64,000 bases of DNA from Chloroflexota bacterium (GCA_034717495.1 JAYELL010000091.1:58756-122755); one strand, 5' to 3'; positions 43,274 through 54,679 are shown, counted from the stretch's first letter. The notes: a model not told the origin generated them from the letters alone. A program made the numbers and translations.

Positions 43274-44251
43274 ATGACCATTGTAGTAACCGGTTCGGTC
43301 GCTTTTGACAATCTGTTAACCTATCCTGGCTATTTCAAGGACCAGATCCTGCCCGAGCACATCGATAAGCTGAGTGTCAGTTTTCTGGCCGATACCAAGG
43401 AAAGTTACATGGGTGGTACTGGCCCTAACATTGCATTCAGTCTCGCTCTCCTGGGCAACCGTCCCAAGCTGATGGGCGCAGCCGGTAAGGACTTTGCCCC
43501 TTTCCGTGAATGGTTGGAGGAGAAGGGCGTGGATACCTCCGCCATGGGGATCTTTCAGGATGAATTCACAGCCACCTTCACGGTGCTTACCGATCTGGAT
43601 CACAATCAGATCGCCAGCTTCTATACCGGTGCCATGGCTCGTGCCAGGGAGCTTTCTTTGGGTGATCTGGGCCTCGATTCCGAGGATCTGGTGATCATTT
43701 CTCCTAACGACCCGGAAGCGATGCAAAAGACAGCTCAGGAATGCCGGGAACTCAATGTCCCATTCGTCTATGACCCCAGTCAACAACTGGCTCGTATGGC
43801 AGGTCCTGAACTGGTGGAGTCGATGCAAGGGGCTCGCGTCTTGACAGTCAACGAGTATGAGTATGAGATGGTCAAACAAAAGAGTGGTCTCGACGAGGCT
43901 GCCATTCTTGACAAGGTGGATGTGATAGTTGTCACCCTTGGGGCCAAGGGCTCGTCTGTCATCGGTAAGGATTTTCGCATGGAGGTCGAGCCTGCCAATG
44001 CGCGGCAGATCACCGAACCCACCGGCGTCGGTGATGCCTACCGGGCTGGGCTCATGACCGGTATGGTACACGGCTTTTCCTGGGAAGTCGCCTGCCGGAT
44101 GGCCAGCCTGGCCGCTGTTTATGTGATCGAGCAGTCGGGCACCATGAACCACAACTACCATCTTGACGAGTTTGTCGAGCGATATCGCCAGGAATTCGGC
44201 GACGCGCCGGAGTTGGCGGAATTGCTGGCGAGCGGGGCGAGTGGAGTGTAG
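43274..44251 (+). CDS. PfkB-family carbohydrate kinase (adenosine kinase-like)
   Basis: A 325-residue ribokinase/PfkB protein. It begins IVVTGSVAFDNLL, has GGTGPNIAFSLALLG at about 47-61 and the C-terminal anion-hole signature as PTGVGDAYRAGL, with the catalytic aspartate kept (usual form GAGDAF). Lying before ahcY and metK, an adenosine kinase role is attractive because S-adenosylhomocysteine hydrolase releases adenosine. That is inferred from neighbours; ribokinase-like specificity is not excluded. Confidence 0.85.
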   Translation: MTIVVTGSVAFDNLLTYPGYFKDQILPEHIDKLSVSFLADTKESYMGGTGPNIAFSLALLGNRPKLMGAAGKDFAPFREWLEEKGVDTSAMGIFQDEFTATFTVLTDLDHNQIASFYTGAMARARELSLGDLGLDSEDLVIISPNDPEAMQKTAQECRELNVPFVYDPSQQLARMAGPELVESMQGARVLTVNEYEYEMVKQKSGLDEAAILDKVDVIVVTLGAKGSSVIGKDFRMEVEPANARQITEPTGVGDAYRAGLMTGMVHGFSWEVACRMASLAAVYVIEQSGTMNHNYHLDEFVERYRQEFGDAPELAELLASGASGV

Positions 44252-44263
44252 AGGAAGGAGGCC

Positions 44264-45127
44264 ATGTGCTCCCAATTCTACACGGTACGCTTAACAACCG
44301 ATAAAGCCGAGTTGCATGCCTTCCTGCAGAGGGATCCCATTTACGGTGCTTATGCAATCGGTGACCTGGAAGATGTGCATTTTTCGCAGTGCACCTGGTA
44401 CCTGGCTGAAAGTGCTGGTCAGGGTAAAGCCCTGATGCTGATCTATCAGGGTCTGGAGCCGCCAGTTCTTTTCTGCATGGGTGACGTGGCCGGTATCGCC
44501 GAGATATTTCGCCGGGGTATGCTGCCAGGTACCATGTACATGAGTGCCCAGGTCGAGCACCTGCCCATCTTTCAGCAGCGCTACGATTTTCGGCTGGATA
44601 GGGTGCGACCCATGTGGCGCATGACTGTAACTCCTGAGAGGTTCCTTCCGGTCGATGCGCCGATTGGAGCGAATCGTACCTGGAAGTTGCGTTGCCTGGG
44701 CATCTCTGATGTGGAGGCATTGGTCACCTTGTACAGCGCGGGTGGTGCTTTCGTTCCCGATGCCTTCTCGCCCTCACAGGTGCCCGAGGGTGTTTTTGTT
44801 GGGCTGGAACATGCTGGTGAGTTGCTGGCTGTTGCAGGCACGCATCTGGTGGCGCCCACCTGGGCCGTGGCGGCGGTGGGCAACCTTTACACCCATCCGG
44901 CATGGCGAGGCCGCGGGTTCGGACAACTGGTAACCACTGCTGTCACCCGCGAGCTTTTGAGTCGAGGTATGTTGGTCGTACTCAACGTAGATGGCGATAA
45001 TGCCGCTGCTATTCGGGTCTATCAGAAGTTGGGCTACCAGAGTTACTGTCCCTTTTTTGAGGGAATAGGCGTTGAGAAGACTTGTGATCAGGTCGCCAGA
45101 TACGGCCTGGTCGTCGACAAAAAATAG
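44264..45127 (+). CDS. GNAT-family N-acetyltransferase
   Basis: A 287-residue protein whose C-terminal half is a GNAT domain: VGNLYTHPAWRGRGFGQLVT is motif A with the acetyl-CoA-binding RxxGxG (as RGRGFG), followed by LNVDGDNAAAIRVYQKLGY, motif B. The N-terminal half (residues 1-125) is a second, divergent GNAT-like region. Substrate unknown. It starts 12 bases after the PfkB gene, inside the SAM-cycle operon, where its role is unclear. Confidence 0.87.
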   Translation: MCSQFYTVRLTTDKAELHAFLQRDPIYGAYAIGDLEDVHFSQCTWYLAESAGQGKALMLIYQGLEPPVLFCMGDVAGIAEIFRRGMLPGTMYMSAQVEHLPIFQQRYDFRLDRVRPMWRMTVTPERFLPVDAPIGANRTWKLRCLGISDVEALVTLYSAGGAFVPDAFSPSQVPEGVFVGLEHAGELLAVAGTHLVAPTWAVAAVGNLYTHPAWRGRGFGQLVTTAVTRELLSRGMLVVLNVDGDNAAAIRVYQKLGYQSYCPFFEGIGVEKTCDQVARYGLVVDKK

Positions 45128-45201
45128 ATCTGCGGCGAGTGGCGGGCAAAAACCTGTTACGTCCTCGTCGCCCATTGGAAATCTACCAAATCAAGAGGTG
45201 A

Positions 45202-46464
<1,263 letters not shown>

Positions 46465-46562
46465 GGAAATGCCATGATGTCAGATGTCTAAATGCTAATA
46501 GGCCAGAAACTCCGCCTGGAATATTGATATGCTGACATATTGACATAAGTTAGGAGAGGACA
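46465..46562 (+). repeat. Degenerate A/T-rich intergenic words before metK
   Basis: The gap contains loosely repeated words: ATGATGTCAGATGTC, then ATATTGATATGCTGACATATTGACATA. It resembles filler-like intergenic repeats rather than a regulatory RNA. The metK ribosome site (AGGAGAGG) is at its end. A similar but unrelated stretch precedes tatD (52752-52830). Confidence 0.35.
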
Positions 46563-47780
46563 ATGAGTACGACATTTATGACATCACCGCAGCTTTTTTA
46601 CACCTCAGAGTCTGTGACAGAAGGCCATCCCGATAAGATGTGCGACCAGATCAGCGATGCGGTGCTGGACGCCATCATCAAGGATGATCCGGATGCCCGC
46701 GTGGCCTGTGAAACTGCTGTGACCACCGGTCTCGTTTTAGTGATGGGCGAGATTTCTACCAGCACCTATGTTGATATCGGTGCACTGGTCCGTGAGGTTG
46801 TTTCCGATATCGGCTACACCCGTGGAAAATTCGGCTTTGATGCCGAGACCTGCGGCGTGATTGTATCGATCAAGGAGCAATCGGCGGATATCGCTCAGGG
46901 TGTGGATGACGCCCTGGAGCACCGGACAGGCGAGATGACCGATAAGGGCATCGAGGCCACTGGTGCCGGCGACCAGGGCATGATGGTCGGGTTCGCCTGT
47001 GATGAGACGCCGGAGCTAATGCCATTGCCCATCGCGCTGGCCCATGCTCTGACGAAACGACTGTCCCATGTGCGTAAGGATGGCACCCTTCCCTACTTAC
47101 GTCCAGACGGCAAGAGTCAGGTTACCGTTGAGTATGTCTATGGAAAGCCCAAGCGGGTGGATACGATTGTCATTTCCACGCAGCACTCGCCCGATGTGGA
47201 ACATAGCAAGATTCAGGCGGATCTTTACGAACGAGTGATCAAGTATGTTGTGCCCAACGGTTTGCTTGATGAGAATACAAAGGTCTTTGTCAATCCGACC
47301 GGTCGTTTTGTGATCGGTGGACCGCTGGGAGATGCTGGTGTGACTGGCCGAAAGATTATCGTGGACACCTACGGGGGTGTCGGGCGCCATGGTGGCGGTG
47401 CGTTCAGTGGCAAGGATCCGACAAAGGTGGATCGATCGGGCGCCTACATGGCTCGCTATATCGCCAAGAATTGTGTGGCGGCAGGCTTGGCTGAGCGTAT
47501 GGAGCTGCAGATCAGCTATGCCATCGGCGTTGCGCGACCTCTCTCGGTGAGTGTTGAGACCTTCGGCACCGGCAATATCTCTGATCAACGGATCATTGAA
47601 CTGATCCATGAAAACTTCGACATGCGGCCGGCGGCGATTATCCGGGATCTGGACCTGCGCCGCCCAATCTTCCGGGCGACCGCTGCCTATGGCCACTTTG
47701 GTCGCACCGATATCGACGCACCATGGGAGCGCACTGACAAAGCCGACGTTCTGCGAAAGGCAGCCGGTCTGGACGGGTAA
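46563..47780 (+). CDS. metK: S-adenosylmethionine synthetase
   Basis: A 405-residue methionine adenosyltransferase (methionine + ATP to SAM). [20 protein letters not shown], the ATP-site [12 protein letters not shown] and the P-loop-like [19 protein letters not shown] are all intact. It is the last gene of the riboswitch-controlled operon, so SAM represses its own synthesis together with the methyltransferase and recycling enzymes. AGGAGAGG precedes the start. Confidence 0.97.
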   Translation: MSTTFMTSPQLFYTSESVTEGHPDKMCDQISDAVLDAIIKDDPDARVACETAVTTGLVLVMGEISTSTYVDIGALVREVVSDIGYTRGKFGFDAETCGVIVSIKEQSADIAQGVDDALEHRTGEMTDKGIEATGAGDQGMMVGFACDETPELMPLPIALAHALTKRLSHVRKDGTLPYLRPDGKSQVTVEYVYGKPKRVDTIVISTQHSPDVEHSKIQADLYERVIKYVVPNGLLDENTKVFVNPTGRFVIGGPLGDAGVTGRKIIVDTYGGVGRHGGGAFSGKDPTKVDRSGAYMARYIAKNCVAAGLAERMELQISYAIGVARPLSVSVETFGTGNISDQRIIELIHENFDMRPAAIIRDLDLRRPIFRATAAYGHFGRTDIDAPWERTDKADVLRKAAGLDG

Positions 47781-47805
47781 TTCAGACTTCCGCAGCCCAT
47801 CTTTA

Positions 47806-47834
47806 TTGCCCTGGCTACCGAGTGACGGTATAAT
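47806..47834 (+). promoter_or_regulatory. Predicted promoter of the rmd-gmd nucleotide-sugar operon
   Basis: TTGCCC (47806-47811), a 17-base spacer and a perfect TATAAT (47829-47834) predict a start near 47841, 15 bases before the rmd ATG and leaving only a short leader. Confidence 0.65.
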
Positions 47835-47855
47835 AATCAGCAAGGAAACGGTTTC

Positions 47856-48806
47856 ATGCAGGCACTCATTACCGGTATTGCCGGATTTGCAGGGAGCCAT
47901 CTTGCCGATTATCTGCTTCGCCATACAGACTATGCGGTGGCGGGCACAATACATCGCCAGGACGGGCGTGTGGCCCATCTGCGCGATCATGTGGCCATAT
48001 ACCGGGCAGACCTGCGCGACCCTGCGGCAGTAGCGGAAATCGTCGCTGATGTGCGGCCCGATCTGATCTTTCATCTGGCCGCACAATCCTTTGTGCCACT
48101 CTCCTGGCAGCATCCATGGACGACTTTCGAGCAAAACGTTCAGGGCCAGGTCAATGTGCTACAGGCAGTTTCCGAGCAGCAGTTGTCTGCCCGGGTGCTC
48201 GTCGTCGGCTCCAATGAGGAATATGGCCTCATTGATCCAGATGATCTGCCCGTGGACGAAGCCACCCCGTTACGTCCGATCAGTCCGTATGGAGTAAGCA
48301 AGGTGGCCCAGGACCTTATGGGTTGGCAGTATTATCGTTCCTACGGCATGGAGGTAATACGAGTCAGGCCATTTAACCATATTGGTCCCCGGCAAGGTGA
48401 TCGTTTCGTTGCACCGGCCTTTGCGCGGCAGATTGCCGAGGTGGAGGCCGGTTTACGCGAACCCATCGTTCGGGTTGGCAACTTGACGGCCCGCCGCGAT
48501 TTCACCGATGTACGGGATGTTGTTCGGGCCTACTGGCTGATCCTGGCTCAGGGCGAGCCCGGCGGTGTGTATAATATCGGGAGTGGGTCGCATCGGTCGA
48601 TCGAAGACCTTCTCAATGTTCTGTTGAGCTTCAGTGAAGTCGATATCTCTGTGCAGAGGGATGCTGCCCGTATGCGACCCTCGGACGTGCCGGTCAGTGT
48701 CTCCGACAACAAAAAGCTTGTGGCGGCGACGGGTTGGCAACCAGAAATCAGTTTCGAACAGAGTCTGCGGGATATTCTTAAAGACTGGCGCCAGCGGCTT
48801 CGTTAG
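47856..48806 (+). CDS. rmd: NAD-dependent epimerase/dehydratase, probable GDP-6-deoxy-4-keto-mannose reductase
   Basis: A 316-residue extended SDR. The NAD(P) motif is ITGIAGFAGSH, the catalytic YxxxK is SPYGVSKVAQD, and FNHIGPRQGDRFVAPAF is shared with GDP-4-keto-6-deoxy-D-mannose reductases. The gene for GDP-mannose 4,6-dehydratase is next (22 bases), so reduction of its product to GDP-D-rhamnose is the likely reaction. A different GDP-sugar epimerase or reductase is possible. Confidence 0.82.
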   Translation: MQALITGIAGFAGSHLADYLLRHTDYAVAGTIHRQDGRVAHLRDHVAIYRADLRDPAAVAEIVADVRPDLIFHLAAQSFVPLSWQHPWTTFEQNVQGQVNVLQAVSEQQLSARVLVVGSNEEYGLIDPDDLPVDEATPLRPISPYGVSKVAQDLMGWQYYRSYGMEVIRVRPFNHIGPRQGDRFVAPAFARQIAEVEAGLREPIVRVGNLTARRDFTDVRDVVRAYWLILAQGEPGGVYNIGSGSHRSIEDLLNVLLSFSEVDISVQRDAARMRPSDVPVSVSDNKKLVAATGWQPEISFEQSLRDILKDWRQRLR

Positions 48807-48828
48807 GCGCTCACGGAGTTAGGATAAC

Positions 48829-49818
48829 ATGCCCAAGGCATTGGTCACAGGTATTACCGGACAAGATGGCTCTTACCTGGCAGAGTTTTTGCTGGAACAG
48901 GGCTACGATGTTTTTGGAATGGTGCGACGCACAAGCACCATCAATTTCGATCGAATAAGACATTTCCAGGATAGGGTTTCGCTGGTACAGGGGGATCTGC
49001 TGGACCAGGTATCACTGATCAATATCCTCGAGGAGTACCAGCCGGACGAAGTCTATAATCTGGCTGCTCAGAGTTTCGTACCTACGTCCTGGGAGCAGCC
49101 GGTTCTCACCGGTGAGTTCACCGCCCTGGGTGTGACCCGAATTTTGGATGCGATCCGCCTTGTGAATCCCGGGATTCGGTTCTATCAGGCCAGTAGCAGC
49201 GAGATGTTTGGCAAAGTGCGCGAGGTTCCGCAGAAAGAGACCACCCCGTTTTATCCTCGCTCACCCTACGGTGTTGCCAAGGTCTATGGACATTGGATTA
49301 CTGTGAATTATCGGGAGAGCTACGACCTCTTTGCCTGTTCGGGTATTCTCTTCAATCACGAGAGTCCCCGTCGTGGTCTGGAGTTCGTGACCCATAAGAT
49401 CACCAATGGTGTTGCCCGGATCAAGCTTGGCCTGGACAATGAGCTGCGCCTGGGTACCCTCGATGCCCGACGAGACTGGGGATATGCACCTGATTACGTG
49501 CAGGCCATGTGGTTGATGCTCCAGCAAGATGAGCCGGACGATTACATCATAGCCATGGGAGAGACCCACTCAGTCCAGGAGTTTTGCGAGCAGGCCTTTG
49601 GTTTCGTGGACCTGGACTGGCGCGAGTATGTAGTGCAGGATGAGCGGTTTATGCGACCTGCCGAGATTGATCTGCTGGTAGGTGATCCCGGCAAGGCTCG
49701 TGGTTTGCTGGGTTGGGAGCCCAGTGTTTCCTTCGGTGAGCTGGTGCAGCTCATGGTGGAAGCAGACCTGGAAGCTCTGAAGAAGAACAGGCACCGGCCC
49801 CAATTTGGCCACGCCTGA
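48829..49818 (+). CDS. gmd: GDP-mannose 4,6-dehydratase
   Basis: A 329-residue extended SDR with the GMD hallmarks: [20 protein letters not shown], the switch [12 protein letters not shown], the substrate loop [25 protein letters not shown] with the catalytic tyrosine and lysine, FNHESPRRG, and [13 protein letters not shown]. It makes GDP-4-keto-6-deoxy-mannose, the precursor of GDP-D-rhamnose or GDP-L-fucose. Slightly shorter than E. coli Gmd but complete. Confidence 0.95.
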   Translation: MPKALVTGITGQDGSYLAEFLLEQGYDVFGMVRRTSTINFDRIRHFQDRVSLVQGDLLDQVSLINILEEYQPDEVYNLAAQSFVPTSWEQPVLTGEFTALGVTRILDAIRLVNPGIRFYQASSSEMFGKVREVPQKETTPFYPRSPYGVAKVYGHWITVNYRESYDLFACSGILFNHESPRRGLEFVTHKITNGVARIKLGLDNELRLGTLDARRDWGYAPDYVQAMWLMLQQDEPDDYIIAMGETHSVQEFCEQAFGFVDLDWREYVVQDERFMRPAEIDLLVGDPGKARGLLGWEPSVSFGELVQLMVEADLEALKKNRHRPQFGHA

Positions 49819-49829
49819 GTGAGGGAAGC

Positions 49830-51215
49830 ATGAGCAGCGATCAGTCCCTGTTCGGTACAGACGGAATTCGCGGCAAGGCGGGCGAATGGCCCTTGACTCC
49901 CGAATTTACACTTTGTTTGGGCCGGGCGATTGGCCAGGCTGCCAAAGAAGGCAGTGAACAGCCTGTTGTCGTTTTGGGCCGTGATACCCGACGCTCAGGC
50001 CCCTTGCTGGAAAGCTCTCTCCTTGCTGGCATTTTGGCCCAGGGGGTCGACGCGATGGTACTCGGCCCGTTCACCACGCCAGGGGTGTCCTATCTGACGA
50101 CCCAGATGGGTGCAACCCTGGGGGTCGTCGTGTCGGCTTCCCACAACCCCTATTGGGATAACGGAATCAAGGTTTTCGAAGATAGTGGGTTCAAGGCCAG
50201 CGATGATCTGGAGACCTACATCGAAGACCTGGCGCTACAGAATGATCAAAGCTGGCAGACCAACGATTTCCCCGGTGTGGATCGGCAAATCCCGGATGAG
50301 GGACAAAGCTACGCAAAACACCTGGTTGAGGTATTTGGCGGTCCTGGCGCGCTATCCGGGTTACGAGTCGTACTGGACTGTGCCAATGGCGCGGCTACTC
50401 TACTGACTCCCGATGTCTTTCGCCGTCTCGGTGCCGAGGTCGTGGCTTTGAACGTTTGGCCTAACGGCACCAATATCAATGTCGATTGTGGCACGGAAGG
50501 GGATGGTCCCCGTCGTGCCGGGCAGGCTGTGTTGGCAGCTGGTGCCGATGTTGGTTTTGTCTTCGATGGCGATGCAGACCGCTGCAAATTCGTCGACGAG
50601 ACCGGTGTTGAGCGGGATGGCGATTATATCCTGGCTATCATGGCGCGGGAAATGCAGGCCGCCGGCACCCTGGCGGGCGACACTGTCGTTTCCACGATCA
50701 TGGCAAATCTGGGTCTCGATATTTCGCTGAGGCAAATTGGTGTCAGTCTGGAGCGTACACGGGTGGGCGATCGTTGGGTCTCCCAGCGTATGCGGGAGAA
50801 GGGTTATGTCCTGGGCGGGGAACAGTCGGGACATATTATCATGTTCGAGAACGGACTGACGACTGGCGATGGACTCTATACCGCCCTATGGATGAGCCAG
50901 CTTTTATTGCGGAAGAGACCTCAGAGGTTTTCGGAGTTGGCTTGCTTTTTGACGAAGGTTCCTCAGGTTTTGGATAAGGCACCGGTTCCGGCTAAACCAT
51001 CGCTGGAGACACTGTCCGGCGTGCAGGCACAGATAGAACGGTCTCATGAGTTACTCGGCCCCGATACGCTGATCAACGTGCGCTATTCAGGCACGGAGCC
51101 GGTGGTGCGGGTTATGATCCAGGGAGCAGGCCAACCGCTGGACGCTCTCAAGAGAGAAACTCAACAGATTCTGCAAACGATAGTGGCAGAGATCCCGCAG
51201 GCCCAAGGAAATTGA
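49830..51215 (+). CDS. glmM: Phosphoglucosamine mutase-like phosphohexomutase
   Basis: A 461-residue alpha-D-phosphohexomutase. It starts LFGTDGIRGKAGEWPLT, the GlmM-type opening, with catalytic phosphoserine in VVSASHNPYWDNG, the metal loop DGDADR and the sugar-binding GGEQSGHI. These fit phosphoglucosamine mutase (GlcN-6-P to GlcN-1-P, for peptidoglycan). The C-terminal phosphate site is RYSGTEPVVRV. It starts 11 bases after gmd. A second mutase follows, so duties may be shared. Confidence 0.9.
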   Translation: MSSDQSLFGTDGIRGKAGEWPLTPEFTLCLGRAIGQAAKEGSEQPVVVLGRDTRRSGPLLESSLLAGILAQGVDAMVLGPFTTPGVSYLTTQMGATLGVVVSASHNPYWDNGIKVFEDSGFKASDDLETYIEDLALQNDQSWQTNDFPGVDRQIPDEGQSYAKHLVEVFGGPGALSGLRVVLDCANGAATLLTPDVFRRLGAEVVALNVWPNGTNINVDCGTEGDGPRRAGQAVLAAGADVGFVFDGDADRCKFVDETGVERDGDYILAIMAREMQAAGTLAGDTVVSTIMANLGLDISLRQIGVSLERTRVGDRWVSQRMREKGYVLGGEQSGHIIMFENGLTTGDGLYTALWMSQLLLRKRPQRFSELACFLTKVPQVLDKAPVPAKPSLETLSGVQAQIERSHELLGPDTLINVRYSGTEPVVRVMIQGAGQPLDALKRETQQILQTIVAEIPQAQGN

Positions 51216-51312
51216 CGCTGCTGACAGATAATGGCGTGGGCCGGTGACCGAAGCGGCTCGTGTAGAAGCCAGAGCGTAACTGGCGAGACTAACAGAAGGA
51301 AAAAGCGACATC

Positions 51313-52749
51313 ATGGCAGACATCGTTTTTGGTACAGATGGTTGGCGAGGCAAAGTCGCCGAGACTTACACATTCGACAACGTGCGTCGCTGCGCGCAGG
51401 GATTCGCCTCCTATATCCTTGACCTCAATAGGCCAGAGGAAATCTCCCGTGGAATCGTCATCGGGCACGATAAACGGTTTTCCGGTGAGGATTTTGCGCT
51501 GGCCGTGGCTGAAGTGATCGCGGGCAATGGCATTCCGGTGCTCTTCTGCGATGGCCCAACGCCTACGCCGGCAATATCCTTCCAGGCGGTGCACCAAAAT
51601 GCCCTGGGTGCGGTCAATGTCACCGCAAGCCATAATCCTCCGGCCGACAACGGATTCAAGGTACGGGACCCCAATGGCAGCGCGATTGCGCCCGAAGGTT
51701 TGAAACAAATTGAGGCGTTCATTCCCGGGACTGTCGCCGGCGCACGCAGGATTCCGATCGCACAAGCAGAGGGGGTTGGCTTGTTTCGGCGATTTGACCC
51801 CAAGCCTGCTTACATGGCGCGCATTCGAGAACTGGTGGACCTGGAGTCGATCAAGGACGCGGGTCTGACAGTTGTCTATGACGCCATGTGGGGCAACGGA
51901 GCTGGCTGGTTTGACGAGTTGTTATCTGGCGGCGAGACAGAGGTCGTGACCATTCATGGGGGACTCAATCCTGCCTTTCCCGAGATGGACCGCCCTGAAC
52001 CGATTCCTCCCAACGTGAATGCCTGCCTGGCGAAGGTAAGCGAGCTTGGTGCCGATGTCGGCATCATCAATGATGGCGATGCCGACCGTCTCGGCCTGGC
52101 CGACGAAAATGGCGAGTTCATCGACCAGCTGCGGGTCTACGGTTTGATTGCTCTGTACCTGCTCGATGTGCGGGAACTGCGCAAGCCCATTGTCAAAGCT
52201 CTTTCGACCACATCCATGCTGGAGCGCCTGGGTCAGAAATACGGTGTCGAAGTCTACGAGGTTGCTGTGGGGTTCAAGTATGTGGCGCCCAAGATGATGG
52301 AAACAGACGCCATGGTCGGCGGTGAGGAGAGCGGTGGCTACGCTTTCGGCAATCATCTGCCGGAACGGGATGGCATCCTTGCGGGCCTCTACATTCTCGA
52401 TTTTATGGTTCAAACGGGCAAGAAACCCAGCGAGTTGGTGGAATTGCTTTTCGAGGAGGTCGGTAATCGCTATTATTATAGCCGGGTCGATACTCGCTTC
52501 CCATCGGAGAAACGGCCCGGGGCAAAGGCACTGTTGGACGAAGCCGATCCCAAGGAGATCGCCGGATTGAAGGTTGTCGACTTCACCGGTTACGACGGTT
52601 ACAAGTATCACATGGAGGATGGCGGCTTTCTGTTGATTCGCTTCAGTGGTACGGAGCCCATCATTCGCGTCTATACTGAGACTACCCGGGAAGACCTGGT
52701 TGACGATATTCTCGATGCCGGATTGGAGATCGCCGGCTTAAAGGACTGA
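51313..52749 (+). CDS. Phosphomannomutase/phosphoglucomutase
   Basis: A 478-residue phosphohexomutase distinct from the upstream one. Features: FGTDGWRGKVAE start, phosphoserine in VTASHNPPADNGFK, metal loop NDGDADRLG, sugar loop GGEESGGYAFG and phosphate site RFSGTEPIIRV. GEESGG is typical of PMM/PGM enzymes acting on mannose or glucose phosphates. It would feed GDP-mannose synthesis for Gmd; the guanylyltransferase (manC) is not in the window. Confidence 0.9.
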   Translation: MADIVFGTDGWRGKVAETYTFDNVRRCAQGFASYILDLNRPEEISRGIVIGHDKRFSGEDFALAVAEVIAGNGIPVLFCDGPTPTPAISFQAVHQNALGAVNVTASHNPPADNGFKVRDPNGSAIAPEGLKQIEAFIPGTVAGARRIPIAQAEGVGLFRRFDPKPAYMARIRELVDLESIKDAGLTVVYDAMWGNGAGWFDELLSGGETEVVTIHGGLNPAFPEMDRPEPIPPNVNACLAKVSELGADVGIINDGDADRLGLADENGEFIDQLRVYGLIALYLLDVRELRKPIVKALSTTSMLERLGQKYGVEVYEVAVGFKYVAPKMMETDAMVGGEESGGYAFGNHLPERDGILAGLYILDFMVQTGKKPSELVELLFEEVGNRYYYSRVDTRFPSEKRPGAKALLDEADPKEIAGLKVVDFTGYDGYKYHMEDGGFLLIRFSGTEPIIRVYTETTREDLVDDILDAGLEIAGLKD

Positions 52750-52751
52750 CC

Positions 52752-52830
52752 GAACTGTTAACGGCTCGGCTGCCGAATGCGGATTGCATTGACCATTGGC
52801 AATTGAATGTTGACAATCGACCATTCGCCT
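52752..52830 (+). repeat. Degenerate intergenic words before tatD
   Basis: The gap shows overlapping near-copies such as TTGACCATT, TTGGCAATTGAATG and TTGACAATCGACCATT. It holds no ribosome site for tatD, although it reaches its start codon. It looks like intergenic repeat filler of a kind also seen before metK. Confidence 0.35.
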
Positions 52831-53628
52831 ATGTTTATCGACACCCATTGCCACCTGAACTTTCACCAGTTCGACGAGGATCGTGACCTGGTGGTGCAGC
52901 GCGCCGCGGCGGCGGATGTGCCAATCATTATCAACCCGGCTATCGATCTGCAGACGAGCAAACAGGCCATCGATCTGGCCGATCGTTATCCGGGTGTGTT
53001 CGCTATGGTAGGCGTCCATCCCAACGATGGAGACTCGTTCGACGAATCAACCCTGGATGTGCTAAGGCAATTGGCGGCCCATCCAAAGGTGGTGGCGGTT
53101 GGCGAAATTGGTCTGGACTACTACTGGCAACGCGTCGATCCTGACAAACAACAGAGAATCTTTCGAAGTCAACTTGAGCTGGCTGCTGCATTGGATTTGC
53201 CCGTGGTGATCCACTGCCGTGATGCCCATGACGACGTTCGCGGCATATTGCGCGAATGGGTGACTGGCGCACAGATACAAAGAGGGCCGGATGCTATTCT
53301 GGGTGTACTACATGCCTTCTCAGGTGATCTTGAGATGGCCCAGGAGGCATTTGACTGGCACATGGTTGTGTCATTGGGTGGTCCGGTTACCTTTCGTAAT
53401 GCCAGGGAACTGCATGCCCTGGTGCGGGAGTTGCCTCTGGATTGTTTGATTCTGGAGACAGATGCACCCTATCTTACGCCCCATCCCTATCGGGGAAAGC
53501 GCAACGAGCCCGCGTACATTCCTCTGATCGGGCAGGGCATATCCGACCTTGTGAATATAGAATTGGCTACTGTGGCTGAGATGAGCACATCGCTGGCGAG
53601 ACGTACCTTTTTTAAACTCGATGGTTGA
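52831..53628 (+). CDS. tatD: TatD-family metal-dependent hydrolase/DNase
   Basis: A 265-residue TIM-barrel hydrolase: metal-binding FIDTHCHLNF at the start, VGVHPND, VGEIGLDYYW with the glutamate ligand, VVIHCRDA, LHAFSGD and ETDAPYLTPHPYRGKRNEP. TatD enzymes are 3'-5' exonucleases or DNases with a two-metal site; some act on other substrates. ATG 52831 aligns with the family start; the frame extends to 52807 without support. Confidence 0.94.
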   Translation: MFIDTHCHLNFHQFDEDRDLVVQRAAAADVPIIINPAIDLQTSKQAIDLADRYPGVFAMVGVHPNDGDSFDESTLDVLRQLAAHPKVVAVGEIGLDYYWQRVDPDKQQRIFRSQLELAAALDLPVVIHCRDAHDDVRGILREWVTGAQIQRGPDAILGVLHAFSGDLEMAQEAFDWHMVVSLGGPVTFRNARELHALVRELPLDCLILETDAPYLTPHPYRGKRNEPAYIPLIGQGISDLVNIELATVAEMSTSLARRTFFKLDG

Positions 53629-53651
53629 CGATATCTATGTATCCTGAGGAT

Positions 53652-53679
53652 TTGTTTCCATGCGTAATCCGGGTATGAT
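53652..53679 (+). promoter_or_regulatory. Predicted promoter before the polyprenyl synthase gene
   Basis: TTGTTT (53652-53657), a 16-base spacer and TATGAT (53674-53679) lie 29 bases before the start codon, with GGAGGAG in between. The predicted start near 53686 would leave a leader of about 22 bases. Confidence 0.5.
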
Positions 53680-53707
53680 GGCCTCACAACGGAGGAGATG
53701 AGCAACG

Positions 53708-54679
53708 TTGAGTAGTGTTTCCGAATTACTGGGGCTGGTTTCCGATGACCTGGCCCGGGTCGAGGTTAAAATGCTGGCCACCGATGAGGTGTTCCGGCCG
53801 TTGGCGAGTGCTGTCAATCTTTTACTGGACAGCGGTGGTAAGCGGATTCGTCCTGCCCTGGCGGTGATGACCAGCCGACTATACGCAAATGTAGATAACG
53901 AGAAGGTGATTTGCCTGGCTGCCGCCCTTGAGATGCTCCATTCCGCCACGCTGGTCCATGATGACGTCATCGACGGTGCGCTGGTACGGCGAGGCAGTCC
54001 GACGTTGAACGCGTCGTGGACGTTGGGAGCTACCATTTTGGCAGGTGACTTCGTATTTGCCCGGGCGGCTTCTCTTGCTTCGGACACAGACAGCGTGCGG
54101 GTCATGAAGATATTTTCCCAGACCTTGCTGACCATCTGCGAGGGAGAGATTCGCCAGCTTTATGCCATCGGCGACTGGAATCAGCCGAAGGCAGCTTACT
54201 ACGAGCGCATCTACGGCAAGACGGCAGCGCTCTTTGCAGCAGCCACCGAGTCTGCCGCCGTTCTGGTCTCGGCGCCGGAGGAGGAAATCTCTGCTCTTCG
54301 CGAGTTTGGCTACAACATCGGTATGGCCTTTCAGATCATGGACGATCTCCTGGACTTTGTCGGCGACCAGCAGGTTATCGGCAAACCGGTAGGAAACGAT
54401 CTTCGCCAGGGCACGGTGACACTGCCGGTGTTTCATTTCTTGCAGGTTCACCCGGAGGCAATTGAGATCATCGAAGCCACCAGTAACGGTCATTCATCCA
54501 CCGATTCGTTGACTCAACTGATTGCAGATATCGGAGATTCCTCTGCGATCGAGGCGACCCGTCAGGAAGCCGTTGATTTTGTTGAAAAGGCCAAGACGAT
54601 CCTGGCTCAATGGCCCGATGGTCCCTATCGCAGCGCTATGCTGCAGCTTTCCGATTATGTCGTCGCCCGCTCTCTGTGA
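53708..54679 (+). CDS. Long-chain polyprenyl diphosphate synthase
   Basis: A 323-residue trans-prenyltransferase. The first aspartate-rich motif is LVHDDVIDGA, the second QIMDDLLDFVGD; GGKRIRPAL is the conserved diphosphate-binding start. Members elongate farnesyl diphosphate with IPP to octa- or longer prenyl chains for quinones. The start is TTG 53708 after a GGAGGAG site. The adjacent gene overlaps the stop by 1 base, which links it to the following glycosyltransferases. Confidence 0.93.
   Translation: MSSVSELLGLVSDDLARVEVKMLATDEVFRPLASAVNLLLDSGGKRIRPALAVMTSRLYANVDNEKVICLAAALEMLHSATLVHDDVIDGALVRRGSPTLNASWTLGATILAGDFVFARAASLASDTDSVRVMKIFSQTLLTICEGEIRQLYAIGDWNQPKAAYYERIYGKTAALFAAATESAAVLVSAPEEEISALREFGYNIGMAFQIMDDLLDFVGDQQVIGKPVGNDLRQGTVTLPVFHFLQVHPEAIEIIEATSNGHSSTDSLTQLIADIGDSSAIEATRQEAVDFVEKAKTILAQWPDGPYRSAMLQLSDYVVARSL

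Noticed and set aside
47097..48134. A 345-codon minus-strand open frame across the metK/rmd boundary
   Set aside because: It spans two recognised genes and the promoter between them in antisense and shows no domain.
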